Shown here: positions 54,756-64,000 of the stretch, in pieces
Numbering within the stretch: the first letter of the stretch is position 1
Layout: each line of letters starts with the position of its first letter
Origin: Limnanthes douglasii subsp. nivea
Lineage: Eukaryota > Streptophyta > Magnoliopsida > Brassicales > Limnanthaceae
DNA: 64,000 bases
Direction of reading: 5' to 3'
Assembly: GCA_036936605.1 (NCBI GenBank)
Contig: JAUPFV010000003.1
Location: 76,988,273-77,052,272 of the forward strand
Notes under the pieces: generated by a model
Database searches by the model: none
What the model saw: only the letters and a program-made list of their open reading frames with translations
Told to the model about the DNA's origin: nothing
Program-made: the position numbers and the translations under genes

Positions 54756-56660
54756 TCACAATCTTTTTAAATGGTCGTTTAACAAGACAAATTCTCTTTT
54801 TAATTTCACAATAATATCCACAGAGTTTTCTGTAAATTCCACTATATTTTTCTTCGACCGAAGAATAACAAATGAGTTTTCCATCAACTTGTAAGTGGAA
54901 AGAAGTAAAATATTATCAGAGCTGCCAGTATCAATCAATATCCTTCTGATTTATGTTCTTTTGGTAGCAGCTACAATTACCACAAAATCCTCATGTGGCC
55001 AAACAACACTTCTTTAAGTCATCATCGTAATAAACAAAGCTGAACTTTGATATAGATGAGTAGACATTTTTCATTCTAGTTGTGTAGTCAAGCTAACTAC
55101 ATGTGTCTTTCAAGAGCAGCTTGTGGGAGTTGTCACACTATCCCCTCCAAGAATAGTCAATGACTCAAAGAATTAAGATAACTTGGAAACGTTTTCTCCT
55201 TTATCACATATCATATTTACCCGGCCATGATCCGGATTAGGATCCAAATAATTTGAATCTTCATCAAACTATTTGGTAATTCCCATCGTATTTTCCTGTT
55301 TGGGGGCTTTTATAGCTTGCCTTCAAACATCAAGTAAAGTTGTATGTATCCCACTTACACTTGGCAGCGACCTATGACCCACTTGTGTTATAAAAAAAGT
55401 AGTTAGCTTCTAAATCTAGATTAACGACTCTATTTCCTGCTTCAAATAAATATAATCCTTAGTATGATGTCCTATATCATTGTGATATTTTCATAATCGA
55501 GTATTTCGATTTTTCATTTGTGTTTGGAATGGTGGGGGACTTTGGAATTGAACATAATTCTTTGATCTGTTGTACATAGTCGCACATTTTAATCAACTCT
55601 ATGAAATAACTAGGTTGAACTCATTGATTTCTTCTGGGCCTAAATTTTTACCCATGAGAAGATTGGTTCCATCTGTGTCGATGAGAATTCTATATGTAGT
55701 CGGTCGAATGATTGCTAACAATAGTTTATGGTTGACCACTAACTTTTTAGGGTTAGATAAAAGAAACAAACATGGGCTAATTAGTTGTCTCAATCTCTTG
55801 GTTTCTTCAACTGTAATATGTTTTCCCACCTGGTTTAACAAACTACCCCAAGTCATCGCCTTCTTACGAGTAACTGTATCAACCAACTCTCTAGCTAAAA
55901 TCTTGTGTCTAAATGAAGCTATGGCTACTTGTTCGAGGTAGTTCACCAAGCTATGTCAAAAACTTTTATTGACCCCTGATGCAACCTATTATACCAATTC
56001 AAGGCACTATTCTTGAAAGTTCGAGAAAAATATCTACGTATTAACTTATTATCATCATCAAAAATCACCATGACATTCTTGAATTTCTCAAGATGGTTAT
56101 CCGAATCTTTGCTCCCATCATATTTTTCGATTTTTGGAATCTAAAATGCATAGGTAGATATTTGGACATGATTTTTGTAGATAAAGGAGATTGCCTCCAA
56201 TTATGTCCCCCACTATACAAGATCTTCATTAGGTGTGTCGAATATACCTGGTTTGGATTGAATAAAAAATTGATCACTGAACAAGTGGTCTATGTTATGG
56301 TGAGCTGATCCTTTTACCTATCCCTCATTTTTTTTCTTTTTATCTTTACCTTTTAAGTACTTCTTTTTACCTGAAGAGTTTTACTTACTAGATTTGTGGT
56401 GTCTATTCGAATGTTTTTTTAGATCAACACTTTTCTTGGTGGCTTCTTTTTTTTCTTATGATAATGATCGTTGCTCGAAAAATATAAGGATATATCAGAT
56501 ACTGAAGTGGAACCCTTACTAGACTCCGAATAACTAGAATAATCTTTGGTTTGATGTTCTTTTTAGAGGCTTTATAAGTTTTAGAAGATTGGTCCCCTTG
56601 CTGCCTCTTTGGGTTGTATTGAAGATTATCATCTGGCCCATCAGACTTTTAATGTTCAGA
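54756..56660 (-). pseudogene. GypF copy 2 gag-protease
   Basis: Protease piece MIDTGSSDNILLLSTYKLME (54938-54756) with intact Asp-Thr-Gly. Gag C-terminal frame 55949-55599 (LEQVAIASFRHKILARELVD, VTRKKAMTWGSLLNQVGKHI). Gag core at 55980-56200 (SALNWYNRL-like, KYDGSKDSDNHLEKF-like). Ser-rich N-terminal region to 56640. Frames are broken at many places. Confidence 0.75.
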
Positions 56661-56700
56661 TGGAAACTTCCGAATTTCCCCTTTTAAAAATTTTGTCCTC

Positions 56701-58392
56701 ATCAATCATAATTCAAATTGGTTTTATTTTGGATCTTATTCAACTTTGATCTTCATATCGTATTTGTTTTTAAAAAGAGTAGAGTTTGAAAAAAATAGAA
56801 AAACTTGATATATAAAAAGTAAAATAATTGTCTAACAATTTTTTAATAAAATTATATTTTGATAGGTTTAATTATTTTGAAATAAAAAAATTGTAACAAA
56901 AGGGGTTAAACTGATATAGTTATAAATTAAATGGGTGGATCCAGATTATTTATTTAATTAGAGTTTAATAATTTTGCTAAAAAGTGAATGGGTCGGAGAA
57001 AAATAAATGGTAATTAGTAGTTAAAAAAATAACTTGAATAAGCTAAGTTGGTGAAACTAAAAATATGTAATAAATCAATAAAAATAAAAATAAAAATGCT
57101 AAAGTTGATGTAAAAGGATAAAAAGAACTAAAATATGGTATTTGAGTGTGAAAGGTTTCATCGCCTAATTAATTGACATGCGCCATCGAACATATATGCA
57201 ACATTCTTAGACATAATTGACGAGTTTGGATACGAAAGAATCTTAGTGGCAGGTTTGTAACAAATGTTAAACACCGATGATCAATCAAGGTTTTTAGCGA
57301 GTCTCCTTTGTATCACATTATTATTGAATGTGTTTATGTTTAACAATATTTATGTAATCTATGTATTTATAAAAAAACTCACAACTCGAACCACATTTAT
57401 ATTTAATTGATTTTTTACATTTTTTTTATTTGTTGCTTATTTTTTAAAATAATAATATGTTCTTAAAAGCCCATCGATATCATAATTTGTTTATACCTTG
57501 GGACTAAGGATTATAACAAAGATAAATTATTCATACGATTTAACATTGTAACGAAGTTAAGGGATATTACTTGAACAAATACTTTGATTCTTAATAATTG
57601 AACAACAACTTTTGGGTAAACTCAAAATTGGGTATACTTAAACCACATTTGGGTATATATAGCTTGACCCTTAGACAAAAGGTAGATATTAGTCATATCA
57701 TGAGTTACTAGTTCTGAGAGTTTCCATAATCGGAAAGTTTTTAAAAACTCAAGAGACATATACCCATGCTTAAGAGATTTACTCAAAATGAGAAGTATTT
57801 TAATATATTTAGGCTTTGAATATTTTTAAGCATCAAGAATGATATATGAAAGAATAATAAGTATAGTCCACATTTACCCTCTAAAGGATAGGTATCCGGA
57901 CAATATATGATTCTAGCAGAGGACGGTAATTCTGAATCAATACGAAAATTTAATACGAAATTGACCGGTTATCGATGTTGGTTGACACACATAAAAGGGT
58001 GGGTCAATTGTGTGATAGTTATATAGAATCGGTGCGAAATATGGTAGTCAATTATACAAAATAAAGAAATAAAAAAATTGATATATGGTATTTGCGTCAC
58101 ATCTTCTTACACTATGAAGATTAGTAAATATATCGTGAATATATGAAAAGACCAACCACACCTATCAATAATAATTTAATAACAATTTAATAGAATATTT
58201 TATAATAATATAAGAGAAGATTTCTTTCACAAATATTGATTCTTAATCATTGAACAACCATATTTTCATTTCATTTATTTAGGAGGACGGTGTTACATTC
58301 TTATCAACAACATAATAATAAACTATCTTTTAAAGTTCACGAAGTTAAAAAAGGAATGAGAAGAAATTGTTTGTGTTTAAAGTGAATTAGTA
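56701..58392. other. Gene-free 3' flank of the SUC gene
   Basis: AT-rich. 57575-57608 and 58229-58260 are direct repeats of about 30 bp (caaatactttgattcttaat type). They bracket a 650-bp segment absent from the other flank, where only one copy remains (26090-26124). No gene is recognised. Confidence 0.65.
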
Positions 58393-59988
58393 TCAATGGG
58401 GGCCACCGGCGGCCACCGTAAGAACCGCGTCCCGCGGTGGCGACGGAAGCACCGTAAAAGCCAAAATTGCACTAACTAGGGCAGCGATTGCGCCGAGAAC
58501 GAAGCCAGGGAGATTTCCTCCTCCAAAGAGGGAGTCAAATGGTCCTCCTCCGACGGAGACGACCATCTGAGGGATGACAATGGCGAGATTCAAAACTCCA
58601 AGGGAAAGTCCTTGACCGGCACCAGAACTGCTGGAGAAAATAGAAGCCAAAGCGAAAGGAACACTGTATGAGATAGCTAATGGAATACCCAAAATCGCAA
58701 AAAAGGCTAATGCAGCACCCTTGATGGAATCAGGTGGCGGCGGAATACTTGCACTGGCCGGTAAAGTAGCACGGTGAGCTTCGGCTAGTTTTGTAATAAG
58801 AACAGTGAGAGCCAAACAAACAGCTAATAACAAATTAACGATACCCCATAATCTTTTGACGCCACCAACAGCACGGCCTACGGGCTGAATTCCAAGCGAC
58901 ATAAAAGCGAGGACCACCGAATTTAACATGAGACCCAAAGCGCCAGCACGGACACCATTGTCATACGCACGTAACGAAGCTTCGGTTGCTGATGATGATG
59001 AATCACCGCCGTAGACTTCTCGGCCCATCCAGTCGGTGTCGTACAACATGAAAGGGAACCACGCAATCCAGTTCAGACATGTCACCACCAACAGCATCCA
59101 CATGGGCCTCTTCATCACTTTGAAAGCGCCGAATAATTCGCCGAAAAGTGAAAGTTTGGGTTCGGGTTCGCCACCTTCTTGGAGTATTTCTCCTCCTTCG
59201 CCGCCGCCGATACCTTGGTCCGGTGACCACCGTTTTTCGCTTACGTTTAGTAGAGCGACAATGGTGACGATTGCGAGAAGGATAATTGAGAGGAAAAAAG
59301 AGCTCTTCAGATTGGCACAGTAGAGATCGCAGGCTTTTGTCATAGTGAACGGAAAGATTTTGTGAAGCCACCGAAAGGAACCGGCGGAGTAGCCCAAGAC
59401 GTTACCGACGGCCATGAAGAATGAGAAGAATGAATTGGCCAAACTCATTTTTTTGTTGTCGCCAAACGATAGGTCGGCGAGTAAAGCACGGCAGGGACCT
59501 TGAAGCATGTTGTTAGCGACGTCGAGGATCCAGAATCCAATGGCGAAGATGACAATAGCTCGAGTTTTCACCTCGGCGTCGAGGCGGTCACCGATGGCAT
59601 GACCAATATCGGAGGCGTAACCGATTAGTACAACAGCGATGGCAACCATGAGGGCTCCAGAGGCGATAAAAGGACGACGGCGGCCGAAACGGGAAGTACA
59701 TCGATCGCTATGGTAACCGACGAGTGGTTGAACGAGCATTCCCGAAATCGGACCGCATAGCCAGATAAGGGACGACCACTTGTGTGGGATACCGAGCAGC
59801 TGGACGTAGGGTGTGAGCAGTGAAAGCTGTAGGGCCCACCCGAATTGTATGCCCGCCGCAATAGACGCGACCATGATGATTTTTTTGGCCGGCGTTGGCT
59901 GATGTGGTGGTTGTGACTCATGTTCGAGCTGGAGCGACGAAGGGCTTGGTTGGGTCCCTCTGACCCCTGACTGAGGATCTGTCTCCAT
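58393..59988 (-). CDS. SUC: Sucrose/H+ symporter, SUC/SUT family
   Basis: A 531-residue major-facilitator protein that moves sucrose with protons across the plasma membrane, as in phloem loading. Residues 1-35 form a hydrophilic N-terminus, then 12 hydrophobic segments. Family marks: [20 protein letters not shown] (40-59), LLGIPHKW with the conserved His at 69, [20 protein letters not shown] (76-95), the RFGRRRPF loop (100-107), [20 protein letters not shown] (152-171), central Gly/Glu-rich loop (250-280), [18 protein letters not shown] (311-328) and [20 protein letters not shown] (476-495). The length is normal for the family. The frame is a single uninterrupted exon, whereas type I dicot genes usually carry a few introns. 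The start is the only ATG preceding the first segment. The closest subgroup is probably SUC2/SUT1-like. Confidence 0.95.
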   Translation of the reverse strand: METDPQSGVRGTQPSPSSLQLEHESQPPHQPTPAKKIIMVASIAAGIQFGWALQLSLLTPYVQLLGIPHKWSSLIWLCGPISGMLVQPLVGYHSDRCTSRFGRRRPFIASGALMVAIAVVLIGYASDIGHAIGDRLDAEVKTRAIVIFAIGFWILDVANNMLQGPCRALLADLSFGDNKKMSLANSFFSFFMAVGNVLGYSAGSFRWLHKIFPFTMTKACDLYCANLKSSFFLSIILLAIVTIVALLNVSEKRWSPDQGIGGGEGGEILQEGGEPEPKLSLFGELFGAFKVMKRPMWMLLVVTCLNWIAWFPFMLYDTDWMGREVYGGDSSSSATEASLRAYDNGVRAGALGLMLNSVVLAFMSLGIQPVGRAVGGVKRLWGIVNLLLAVCLALTVLITKLAEAHRATLPASASIPPPPDSIKGAALAFFAILGIPLAISYSVPFALASIFSSSSGAGQGLSLGVLNLAIVIPQMVVSVGGGPFDSLFGGGNLPGFVLGAIAALVSAILAFTVLPSPPRDAVLTVAAGGPH

Positions 59989-60150
59989 TTGGGTTCTGTT
60001 TTAAGGTGTGTCTCTCTTTATCACTAGAACTATAAGCAGTGTTGTTACACTCTCTAGCTCTAGATTTTGTCTTTTGTGAAATTGTTTATGGTCAAACATG
60101 AAGGGAATGCCGCCTTAAATATTAAAAGATGGTGCTCTAAAATTATTATT
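59989..60150 (-). promoter_or_regulatory. SUC 5' leader and proximal promoter region
   Basis: The minus strand has a pyrimidine/purine-biased leader (agagagacacacc) just before the ATG and a weak TATA-like ctgcttatagttc near 60030. It ends about 160 bp upstream. Assignment is by position. Confidence 0.35.
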
Positions 60151-61427
60151 ACCTGAGCTGGTTATGGTAATGGATAAGTAGATATTACATACATCCGACG
60201 TGTAATTTTCTTTTTTTTACTAATTTGAGAATTCGTGCATATATAATAGCTGGTTTGAAACTGAACACTTAACGAAAACATAAATTCACCAAAAAAAGCC
60301 ATGTCTATTCCTAGAGGAAGAAAATGATATTGTTTTGGCAATTCATTTTGAGTTATCAATAATTAAATGCAAAATTTGAATATTTAATACGATCCTAAGA
60401 TATATTAATTCAAACTAAAAACAAAATCAATTTCAAATGCATAGAGCAAATTTTATATACTGTTACCAAAATTCAAACTAAAAACAAAATAACTTCAAAT
60501 GGATAGACCAAATTTTATATACATTTTATTAAAATTGACTAATATCAAAATAGAATCAGTAACGTTTTCCATAATAGGACTATTTTTCTTCCAAATAATA
60601 ATGTGTATTCAAGTATTCAAATTTTGTACTGCTATAATATAATGGATATGCTTATAATGCTTTTATATGTAGGTTTTGTTTTAGAATAAATTAATATAAT
60701 AGTTATTACAGACTTGTTTAAATTTAATGCACTAATAATCAATTAGGTGGTCACTAATAAATTAAAATTATTATTTTCTAATATATTCTATAAATATTAT
60801 TTTTTAATAAGTTTTGAGATGGTATCTATAGTCATTCTCAAACTAAACTATTAAAAGATATTAAAAGCCAGGTTAAGTTAATAAAAAATAATTTAATACT
60901 TATAAATTTATATCATATTAGTAAATACAAAAATACCTAAATGGTATAAACTTAAAAATTATAGTAACAACATCTAACTCTAAACAATTTAATTAAGAAA
61001 TTATATACTTCAACTATAGATTTAATGTGCTTTTAAAACTATTAAATATATTTTAAAAAGGAACCTATCCCATTGAAAGAATTGGATTTGTTTAATTTTG
61101 CTCAACCCGTTCTATTATTGCAATATAGTTCTAATTAATATCGATGTAGATTAGCAATAAAAAAAATTTATGACGGTAAGTTATTTTTTTTGTCCCATTA
61201 TATAAGTAGTTTTAAGATTATGCGTATATATTAGATACTGGTATAATTGTTTTTCGTTTTTATAAAAAGGGGAAAAATTCGCTCAATTGGTAAAAATCAA
61301 TAGATACTAATAAATTTTGTATTGATATTCTAAAAAGACATGTAAAATGATACAAAAACAATTTCGAATTTTAGAAGTCGTTTCGAAGTTATTTTATGGT
61401 AGTAAATAAATTAAGCAAGGACTTCTA
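60151..61427. other. AT-rich upstream region of SUC with a 63-bp tandem pair
   Basis: No gene is seen. 60408-60470 and 60471-60533 are two copies of a 63-bp unit (attcaaactaaaaacaaaat). It may hold distal SUC promoter elements, which cannot be told from sequence alone. Confidence 0.55.
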
Positions 61428-62320
61428 ATGGAAACCAAAGTAATTAGAGGACTTGATCAAGTTTCCGGATTATTAAAGTGGAAGAAGCAAAACAATGATA
61501 ATTTGTTAGAGCGAAATAAAGCCCGAAAGGATTTAGACATTCATGGAGAAGTAATTAATAGACCGCGCCATTCTTACTGTAATAATCCAAATATAAGGTT
61601 TACTTCATTGACGAAGAGAATTGCTACAATTTATAGTTTGATAATTAGATAAAGTAAACTATCGATGTGTGCTCGTGTAAATGAAAGAACCACAAGATAC
61701 TATGGTGTTTATCATTATGATCATGGACACTCTACCAGAGATTATTTTGAGTTGAAAGAAGAGATATAATAGTTAATTCATAATAGAAAGTTAGTTCACT
61801 TTGTGAAAGGTACAAAAGATGAAAGAATAGAAGGAAATGATAATGGTAATAGTTTAAAGTAACAAAATGATAAACAAACACTTTGTACGATTTTTAAGGG
61901 ATATATATTATCTCGGATGATGAACTCTTCAAGTAAGTGATGTATCAAATATTTAGAAGTTCATTTTATTGATGAAGCATTTATGCATATGCATAGGAAT
62001 TCAGGGTATAATTAAATCAAAATACACCCAAGTGATGAAGAGAGTGCAACTTTCAAAATATAAGAATTGTATAGTTTTATTAAGTGATGTCATTTGTTTG
62101 AAGAATAATGATACTATATCACCATCACATATTTTATATTTGTTTAGAAGTTCATTTTGTTGCGGAAGCATTTATGCATATGCATAGGATTCCATCTTTG
62201 ACTTTATCATCCAATGACGAAAATTTGAGACGATTGGTAACACGATATGAAGATGTTTTATTGGTGATTTTAGAAGTTGTTGGAGTAAGAGTGATATACA
62301 ATAAGTACTTATTGTAATTT
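61428..62320 (+). pseudogene. GypG: decayed gag-protease fragment of another gypsy element
   Basis: Plus strand. 61428-61652 ends FTSLTKRIATIYSLIIR, like the gag stretch before the zinc knuckle. 61690-61770 reads RYYGVYHYDHGHSTRDYFEL, a zinc knuckle in which the Cys residues are all Tyr. 62200-62317 (NDENLRRLVTRYEDVLLVIL) resembles the sequence just before the protease DTG. Stops lie between the pieces. A 45-bp stretch (agaagttcattttattgatg and following) is repeated at 61955 and 62141. Confidence 0.55.
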
Positions 62321-63429
62321 ATGTTTTTATTATTGACAAGGGTCGGCTTTTTCCAACCCTATTACTCGTCTCACTAAGTAGTTAAGCCCATTAGACGGTA
62401 ACTTGAAAGCTAAGGAAGAATAAGCAAAAAGTAATACATGCAATAACACGATCAACTACACGACTATAAAATTAATAATAAATATTTAATGTGTATCTTT
62501 TGTCTCTTGAGTGATCTAGTAGATATACTATCACCATAAATATGAGATTTACTCGATGAATACAGATCTTATCTTTTTTTATTCTCGCATGTTTATTTTA
62601 TATTCTATTTATCTTCTTGGTGTGATTGTGCTTTAAATCTACCTAATCGGATTTTATCTCACCAATTATTTTAATCCTTTTGCGTAAACTATTATATATA
62701 AAATGAAAATAAAATAAAATAATATGACTTCAATATGGTCGTCGCGGTACTAAATAGTGTTACCGTAATGATAAGTGATAACATCAACCTTGTTCAGCGC
62801 ATACAATTTATTAAATAAAAAAATAAAACAATATTCATAAAATTTTAGTTTTATATAATCTTAATATATGCGTATTATTATGAATATAATATGAACTTGT
62901 AAAGTTTATAACTTTTTTAATTAAATTGACATGATTTTTAAAGTTCGATATTTTTAATAGTTTAGTTTGAGAATCCAAACCGTTCCAAAATCACAATGAG
63001 GATGATATGCATAGCTAAACAATAAAAATTCTAATTTATTATTCACCGGATAACTATTCATTGGTGTATTTTATTTTAACCTCAAATATATATATATATA
63101 TATTTATATAAAAAAAATCAAATATATATTCATCGACGTACTTTACTTTAAGTTGGAATGTGTATATATTGTTATGGGAAACTAACAAAAGGAATTGTCA
63201 AGTAGAAAAGTTTTATTATCAAGGAATATAAATTACATTGCTTAGGGTTTTTCTGCTTATCTATACCCTGTATTACCGTTTACAAGTCATTACTACGATA
63301 TTTGACTACACTAACTACACGTATAATTGTATTTACATTGTAGGCCCTAAATTAATGACCATTACTTTAGTGGTTTGACTGGTTTAATTAATATGGCGTC
63401 AAAACTGCTACCTTGACTATCCCTTAACG
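62321..63429. other. Gene-free AT-rich stretch
   Basis: No coding or RNA gene is recognised. An (AT)n run lies at 63088-63105. Confidence 0.6.
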
Positions 63430-63960
63430 TAAAATGTGTTTGGTCGGTTTTATCTGCGTAATAGACCGATCGCATTTCCAGTATTTATTCTCTACTCGAT
63501 AAGGTGCTCGATCGGCCTCATCCTCCTAGTAGGATGAGCTCATTTCCAATCTCCTCATCTCTGCTCGGTGTGTTGCTTGATCTACCTAATCTGCATAATA
63601 GACCAGTCATGTTTCCAGTACTTTCCCCTCTTCTTGGTATAATTCTTGTTCAGCTCTCTCTTTGCTTCGGAAAAATGTCTGGTTATCCTCTTGTGCCCTC
63701 GTCTCTCTTATTCTTTGCTCGATGAACTCACTTGCTCGGGTTATCTTAACCCATCAGTTGTTTGTCAATCTTATTATTTGTTCAACCTTTGTCCCTTCGC
63801 TCAGCCTTGGTTCCTCTTCCGTCTGACCTCGGCTTTGCTCGTAATTCATTCATATCTTATAACCAGCTCAGCTCGTCATCTTCTCTGTCCTGATCCCTGT
63901 TTATTATTCATATGTCCATTCTTTTATGTGTGGTGATTATGCCCTTATCATGGCACCCCT
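63430..63960. repeat. Imperfect repeats of 65-80 bp, possibly part of an LTR
   Basis: The related strings tgcgtaatagaccgatcgca then tttccagta, and tgcataatagaccagtcatg then tttccagta, lie about 140 bp apart (63455 and 63591). A shorter variant (tcctagtaggatgagctcat, tttccaat) sits between them near 63523. TC-rich sequence with recurring ctgctcgg or tgctcgat motifs continues to the edge. It could be an LTR of an element beyond the window. Confidence 0.5.
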
Positions 63961-64000
63961 CTAGTTCATAGATTTTAGGATGAAAAGCATAAAATCCATG

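Larger units (their letters stand above)
51506..56700 (-). mobile_element. GypF copy 2
   Basis: The counterpart of 19867-25152. It has the antisense gene (+), then gag-protease (-). The 5' LTR and primer site are deleted between aacttcc and gaatttccc (56673), removing about 590 bp present in copy 1 (24533-25117). Only the outer end of the LTR (gtcctcatca) survives. Confidence 0.72.
49024..59106. repeat. Segment II of the direct duplication
   Basis: The partner of segment I, about 32 kb downstream (58393 minus 26247 is 32146). It keeps the GypC 5' LTR and the whole SUC gene beyond its right limit, but lost the GypF LTR. Confidence 0.88.

Noticed and set aside
59003..59921. Arg/His- and Ser-rich frames on the minus strand within SUC
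   Set aside because: Alternate frames of the sucrose transporter; GC-rich third positions leave them open by chance.

Overview
The window is nuclear DNA of a flowering plant, most likely a eudicot; I could not name the species. It is dominated by nested, decayed Ty3/gypsy retrotransposons of the Tat type. The evidence for Tat is a second, archaeal-like RNase H domain, short tandem repeats after pol, and antisense reading frames before the 3' LTR. It also holds a sucrose transporter gene (SUC/SUT), a truncated second copy of it, tRNA-derived SINEs, a hAT-like element, and a region of Mutator-type (MULE/OTU) and plant-mobile-domain (PMD) sequence. Nothing bacterial, organellar or CRISPR-like was seen. 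The only convincing intact host gene is the transporter at 58393-59988 (-).

Layout. 1-5023: GypA (-), gag-pro-RT-RNase H with its 5' LTR. It sits in the integrase of GypB (+, 5024-10035), whose 3' part carries a minisatellite, an antisense gene and the 3' LTR. GypB sits in the protease region of GypC copy 1 (-, 10036-11984). 11985-15661: GypD (-), cut off in RT. 15662-19829: 3' part of GypE (+), again with an antisense gene. 19830-25152: GypF copy 1, with an antisense gene (+), then gag-pro and 5' LTR (-). 25153-26957: a SINE and the 3' half of a SUC gene. 27310-27518: a second SINE. 28640-35240: a PMD pseudogene, two divergent paralogous small genes, a solo LTR and a MULE transposase/OTU gene. 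34970-47303: four tandem copies of a 2.6-kb unit that fuses the MULE gene to the 3' half of GypC; the fourth copy has a 1.85-kb insertion including a hAT-like element. 47024-47396: solo LTR with TSD. 47397-51505: rest of GypC copy 2. 51506-56700: GypF copy 2. 58393-59988: full SUC gene. 61428-62320: another gag fragment. 62321-64000: AT-rich DNA, then imperfect repeats.

History, by inference. GypF landed downstream of the SUC gene, and GypC landed at the far end of GypF. The GypC-GypF-SUC block was then duplicated in direct orientation about 32 kb apart (segments I and II). Segment I later gained GypA, GypB, GypD and GypE and keeps only half of SUC. Segment II gained the solo LTR, the tandem amplification and the hAT-like insertion.

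The most interesting signals are four. A stop codon lies at exactly the same position between protease and RT in three diverged Tat elements. An antisense coiled-coil gene recurs in three elements. The tandem array has a clonal junction. The half-transporter keeps an open frame with a TATA-like sequence just upstream of its first ATG.
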